DNA of 64,000 nt, taken from Dendrolimus kikuchii. Lineage: Eukaryota > Arthropoda > Insecta > Lepidoptera > Lasiocampidae. Shown here piece after piece: positions 60,817 through 64,000 of the stretch. The stretch lies in contig CM034410.1 of the NCBI GenBank assembly GCA_019925095.2, forward strand, positions 15,296,436 through 15,360,435, written 5' to 3'. The position numbers and the translations under genes were made by a program. Under the pieces are notes generated by a model. The model was given only the letters and a program-made list of their open reading frames with translations, did not search any database and was not told the DNA's origin. Every line of letters starts with the position of its first letter. Position 1 is the first letter of the stretch.

Positions 60817-61726
60817 ATGACATAATAATTTCAGGAAAATTTGACGTAATATTTTAAAGTAATTATGAGATGTAATGTGATTTTAAATTAATATTAGGTA
60901 AAGACCTATAACGGAAGCGTAAAGAAATGTTATCTAAACGCGAATGCAGCATAACATTAAAAAATAGTAATAATGATAATGTTATTGTTACAGCAAAATG
61001 TCAGAAAGATGTATGTTAACTGGTCGAATCTGTTCTGTTTTCTACGCGTTATGTGCTCCTAGTACTACTATGTTGATATGTATAGTAGTTACTAGTACAT
61101 AATATAATCTGTGGTCACTTTTTCATCGCGATGATCTTAGCTAACTTCTATGTGACGAAATCTATTTTATGTTTAATGTATTCAAATTCTTCACGAAGAC
61201 TACGGTTTCAAAGATCCAAAAATTGGCACTGTCGCGAAATATTACGAAATTGACAGGGTTTTGTAATTAGATGAACATCAAATAAATACATCGTACAGTT
61301 CATTTTTACTACATAATATTCCCACTAGGCATGAAAAGTAAAGAGGTGTTGTTATTAATTTACTTGATTATTTGTAGATGATTTATTAAAGTGAAACTAT
61401 GTAATGTTGAACCACTTATATTAATTAAAACAAAAACGGATATGCTATTGTCGATATATTTGAATTAAAAAAGGATTACACTACTTGAATAGTCTTTTAT
61501 TCTTTACACAAAGCTCACACTCAGGCCTAATTTAAACAAGAATCAAAACGTGATTTGACTTGTTTAAGTTATGGTGTCATAAGTTGCAAATATCGTACAA
61601 ATCAAGGCGTTTTATAGGATTATAAAGTGTCTCAATTATCAGTCAACACTCTCTTACAGGAGCCTACAGTCGTCAAAAAGCGATTAATACTCCAGGGGCC
61701 CAATTCTGCTGTTAATATTAATACTA
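60817..61726. other. AT-rich stretch without recognised gene
   Basis: No splice-bounded frame or RNA gene was recognised across about 900 bp. Confidence 0.4.
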
Positions 61727-61969
61727 ATACAATGCAAAAGTGGATGGATGCAGAAGTCGTGGAAGGCCACGACACACCTTCCATGATCAAATTGATCGTG
61801 TACTAGCAGAAGGTGATGTCAGGAGCCTTAAGAACAGACGAGCGTGCATGACAAGAGTTATGAATGTCAAAGAAGCAAGTGAGGTGTGTAAGAATAAACC
61901 TAAATGGCGCTCTGTTGTTCGTGTCTACCCCGCAAGGGAACTGGTGTGAAGTTATGTATGTATGTATGT
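61727..61969 (+). mobile_element. RTE-like LINE, 3' fragment of about 240 bp
   Basis: It encodes KVDGCRSRGRPRHTFHDQID to YPARELV in one frame, with an ATGT tail. The duplication AATATTAATACTA is at 61714-61726 and 61970-61982. Confidence 0.88.
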
Positions 61970-62046
61970 AATATTAATACTATTACTAATACTACTATTA
62001 ATCCGCCGCGATGATATCCAGAAGATATTGTGGTTTTAGTAGAATA

Positions 62047-62429
62047 TTTTTTATCACCTGAAGCAGTCAAACAGGCAAATGGCTCACCTGATGGAAAATG
62101 GTTACCGTCGCCTATGGACGTTTGCAACACCAATGACATCGCCAACGCGTTGCCGACCTTTGAGAATTTTTATAACGCCCATAAAGAACCCCATTCTATA
62201 GCGCAAAGGGAAAACCGCGGCGGGAAGTTCCCTCCAGATCATTAGTAGGTGGAATAAATGTTCTAGGGAACTTTTGCGTAGTTGAGTGTGGGAGCTCAAG
62301 GAAATGGGGGTGAATATCTCGTCGCTGGCGAGCGGTACGGTTGTAAAAGTGAGGCGTTGGCACCAGATCAAACAGTTCCTCGGAACACTCCCCGTTATAC
62401 AGACGGTAAAATACGCAGAGGGAAAAGTA
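62047..62429 (-). mobile_element. Jockey/CR1-type LINE 3' end, second copy
   Basis: On the minus strand MIWRELPAAVFPLRYRMGFF and GVANVHRRR precede the stop, and the 3' end is TTGACTGCTTCAGGTGATAA. It parallels 54491-54850 with frameshifts. The GVANVHRRR end is the one RepA retains (GVANVHRRW). Confidence 0.8.
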
Positions 62430-62568
62430 TGAATATATATTACATATAAGAATATGAATTATTGACTATCGCAATGGATTCGTACTTTAAATATGTTAGC
62501 AACGCCAAGATACAGAACTGGGCTCCAGAACCCGATTGCTTCATAGTTGTTGGTTCTACGACAGTTTT

Positions 62569-62878
62569 ATCCGTGCAGGAACGGAGAAAGAATACAATTT
62601 CCTGCGGCCGGGCGGCCTGTCTTAAGAGGCGACTAAACAACCCACAGCCAGGTGGTAGGGCATTTGCCTGACTGGATGGCTACCACCCCTGGTCTAGAGC
62701 ATGCCGCCATAATAACTTTGAGCTATGTTCCGGCATTAGTGACCAGGTTCCAGATTCACTTAAGAGAGCAGCAGCGCATTTGTAGCACCTTTGGTGTTGC
62801 AAATGTCTATAGGCGATGGTAACCGCTTTCCATCCAGTGGGCCGTCTGCCTGGCTGCTGAAGTCCTGCAATAAAAAAA
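62569..62878 (+). mobile_element. RepA element, full length
   Basis: It runs from ATCCGTGCAGGAACGG to CTGCAATAAAAAAATT. It has scattered changes (TGTCTTAAGAGG; GGCTGCTGAAGTCC). Confidence 0.87.
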
Positions 62879-63055
62879 TTAAAAAAAAGTCGTAACGGGC
62901 TAAATAAACTTAACAACTTTACGAGTTTTATTTTTATTTATTTAAAAGAAAAACAAACAGCTACAATATAACATACGAAATAAAAAGTTACAATAAGATC
63001 AGGTAATACTATTGAAGTCAACGACGCGTTGTCCATACGGAAACATTTACAAGAT
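62879..63055. other. AT-rich gap
   Basis: Nothing recognised. Confidence 0.4.
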
Positions 63056-63070
63056 TATTAATAAAAATAC

Positions 63071-63265
63071 CTTCTGCTAGTACACGATTAACTTGATCGT
63101 GTACTAGCAGAAGGTGATGTCAGGAGCCTTAAGAACAGACGAGCGTGCATGACAAGAGTTATGAACGTCAAAGAAGCAAGTGAGATGTGTAAGAATAAGC
63201 CAGAATGGCGCTCTGTTGTTCGTGCCTACCCCGCAAGGGAACTGGCGTGAAGTTATGTATGTATG
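63071..63265 (+). mobile_element. RTE-like LINE fragment with 5' inversion
   Basis: CCTTCTGCTAGTACACGAT at 63070-63088 is the inverse of the adjoining ATCGTGTACTAGCAGAAGG, with the normal element then running to the ATGT tail. The duplication TATTAATRAAAATAC is at 63056-63070 and 63266-63280 (one mismatch), so the inversion arose during the insertion itself. Confidence 0.85.
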
Positions 63266-63280
63266 TATTAATGAAAATAC

Positions 63281-63801
63281 AAGAGGTACAAAAATATTAA
63301 CAATAAGTAAAAATAAGGATATAAAAATAATTCATAGAACATATTACAGAACAAAGATAAATGTAAGATATTATTAACAAGTGTAGTATATAATTAAACC
63401 ATAAATTCTCTTGAACTTCCTTAATCCTATTTGATGTGTATGCGAAGTTGCGAACGTTGCGTGCGTGAGTATTTTTGTCTACCGTAGATCGATCGATTTA
63501 ATAATAAAAAACGAAGCACGGTTCGAATACGGGATAGAGTCAGTCCCGCCGGGACATTTTAAACTAAGCCTAAAATATGGGACGTCCCGGGAAATACGGG
63601 ACGTCTGGCAACCCTAATTATAACCTCAAAACACGCACATATTAATAGTTTTTAGAGAGTGAATATCGCAACTCTTCAAGTTTTCGATGCCGTTTTCCGT
63701 GGTGTTGTTTGTTAGCAATGCTAGACATGTTATACCTCAATGCCTAAAATGATTCATCCAAATTGAAAGACAGAAAATTAAATGAATCGTAAAGGATTCT
63801 C
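63281..63801. other. Non-coding stretch with a GGGACGTCCCG-type element end
   Basis: Bases 63530-63616 carry ATGGGACGTCCCGGG, AATACGGGACGTCTGGCAAC and CCT, the look of one end of a DNA element. No partner end lies in the window. Nothing else was recognised. Confidence 0.35.
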
Positions 63802-64000
63802 TTCGTGCAGGAACGAAAAAAGAACACTAATCCCAGCAACCGGGCGGCCTGTCGTAAGCGGCGATAAAACAACCTACAGCCAGGTGGTAGGGCATTTGCC
63901 CGACTGGATGGCTACCACCCCTGCTCTAGAGTAGGCTATCATAAAAACTTTGAATTGTGTTCTGGCATCATTGGCAGCACCTCTGGTATTGCTGATGTCC
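63802..64000 (+). mobile_element. RepA element, divergent, cut by window edge
   Basis: TCGTGCAGGAACG.AAAAAGAAC, GCGGCCTGTCGTAAGCGGCG and GGTAGGGCATTTGCCCGACT match the RepA 5' body. An internal deletion of about 45 bp follows TTCTGGCATCA. Confidence 0.8.

Overview
The window looks like nuclear DNA of a lepidopteran insect. It is AT-rich, genes are cut into short exons by large introns with GT..AG borders, and it holds a lepidopteran-type gustatory receptor, a Tret1-like sugar transporter, a Kazal inhibitor, and transposon families typical of moths and butterflies (RTE-like elements with short tandem tails, R1-like and Jockey LINEs, tRNA-derived SINEs, mariner, hAT). The species cannot be named from the sequence. 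All gene models come from reading frames, splice signals and phase matching; no transcript was available.

Three protein-coding genes were reconstructed, all on the + strand. (1) 813-2849 is the 3' end of a multi-domain Kazal serine-protease-inhibitor gene: three exons, two complete Kazal domains and the tail of a third; its 5' exons are not in view. (2) 24037-53050 is a complete nine-exon sugar transporter of the major facilitator superfamily, 488 residues spread over 29 kb because its introns are packed with transposons. (3) 53595-57829 is a complete three-exon gustatory receptor of 408 residues, including a 33-codon middle exon, starting about 540 bp after the transporter stop. There is no sign that the three genes work in one pathway. 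They act, respectively, as a secreted inhibitor, a membrane carrier and a chemosensory channel.

The rest is mostly repeats. 2.9-6.4 kb: AT-rich spacer, a tRNA-derived SINE and two tandem arrays. 6.4-9.1 kb: interspersed repeats. 9.1-10.7 kb: a satellite with 38-bp monomers in a 344-bp higher-order unit. 10.7-24 kb: RTE copies, miniature elements, a 1.4-kb element with about 380-bp inverted ends, a mariner remnant, and a family carrying a reverse-transcriptase-associated C-terminal segment (called RepC here). 24-53 kb: transporter introns, holding a tandemly duplicated segment, a Jockey element invaded by a hAT and two RTE copies, a hAT-like element with an 8-bp target duplication, two inverted copies of one LTR, a gypsy protease fragment, and long GGTAGT and GT arrays. 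53-57.8 kb: the receptor with LINE and nested DNA-transposon insertions in its introns. 57.8-64 kb: more repeats and no recognisable gene.

The dominant repeat is a roughly 310-bp element (called RepA here) with at least 17 copies. Its last 95 bp match the 3' end of an autonomous Jockey/CR1-type LINE also present in the window, which suggests a non-autonomous element mobilised through a borrowed LINE tail. Many insertions keep their target-site duplications, so several insertion orders can be read directly from the sequence. No CRISPR array, prokaryotic system or rRNA gene was seen.
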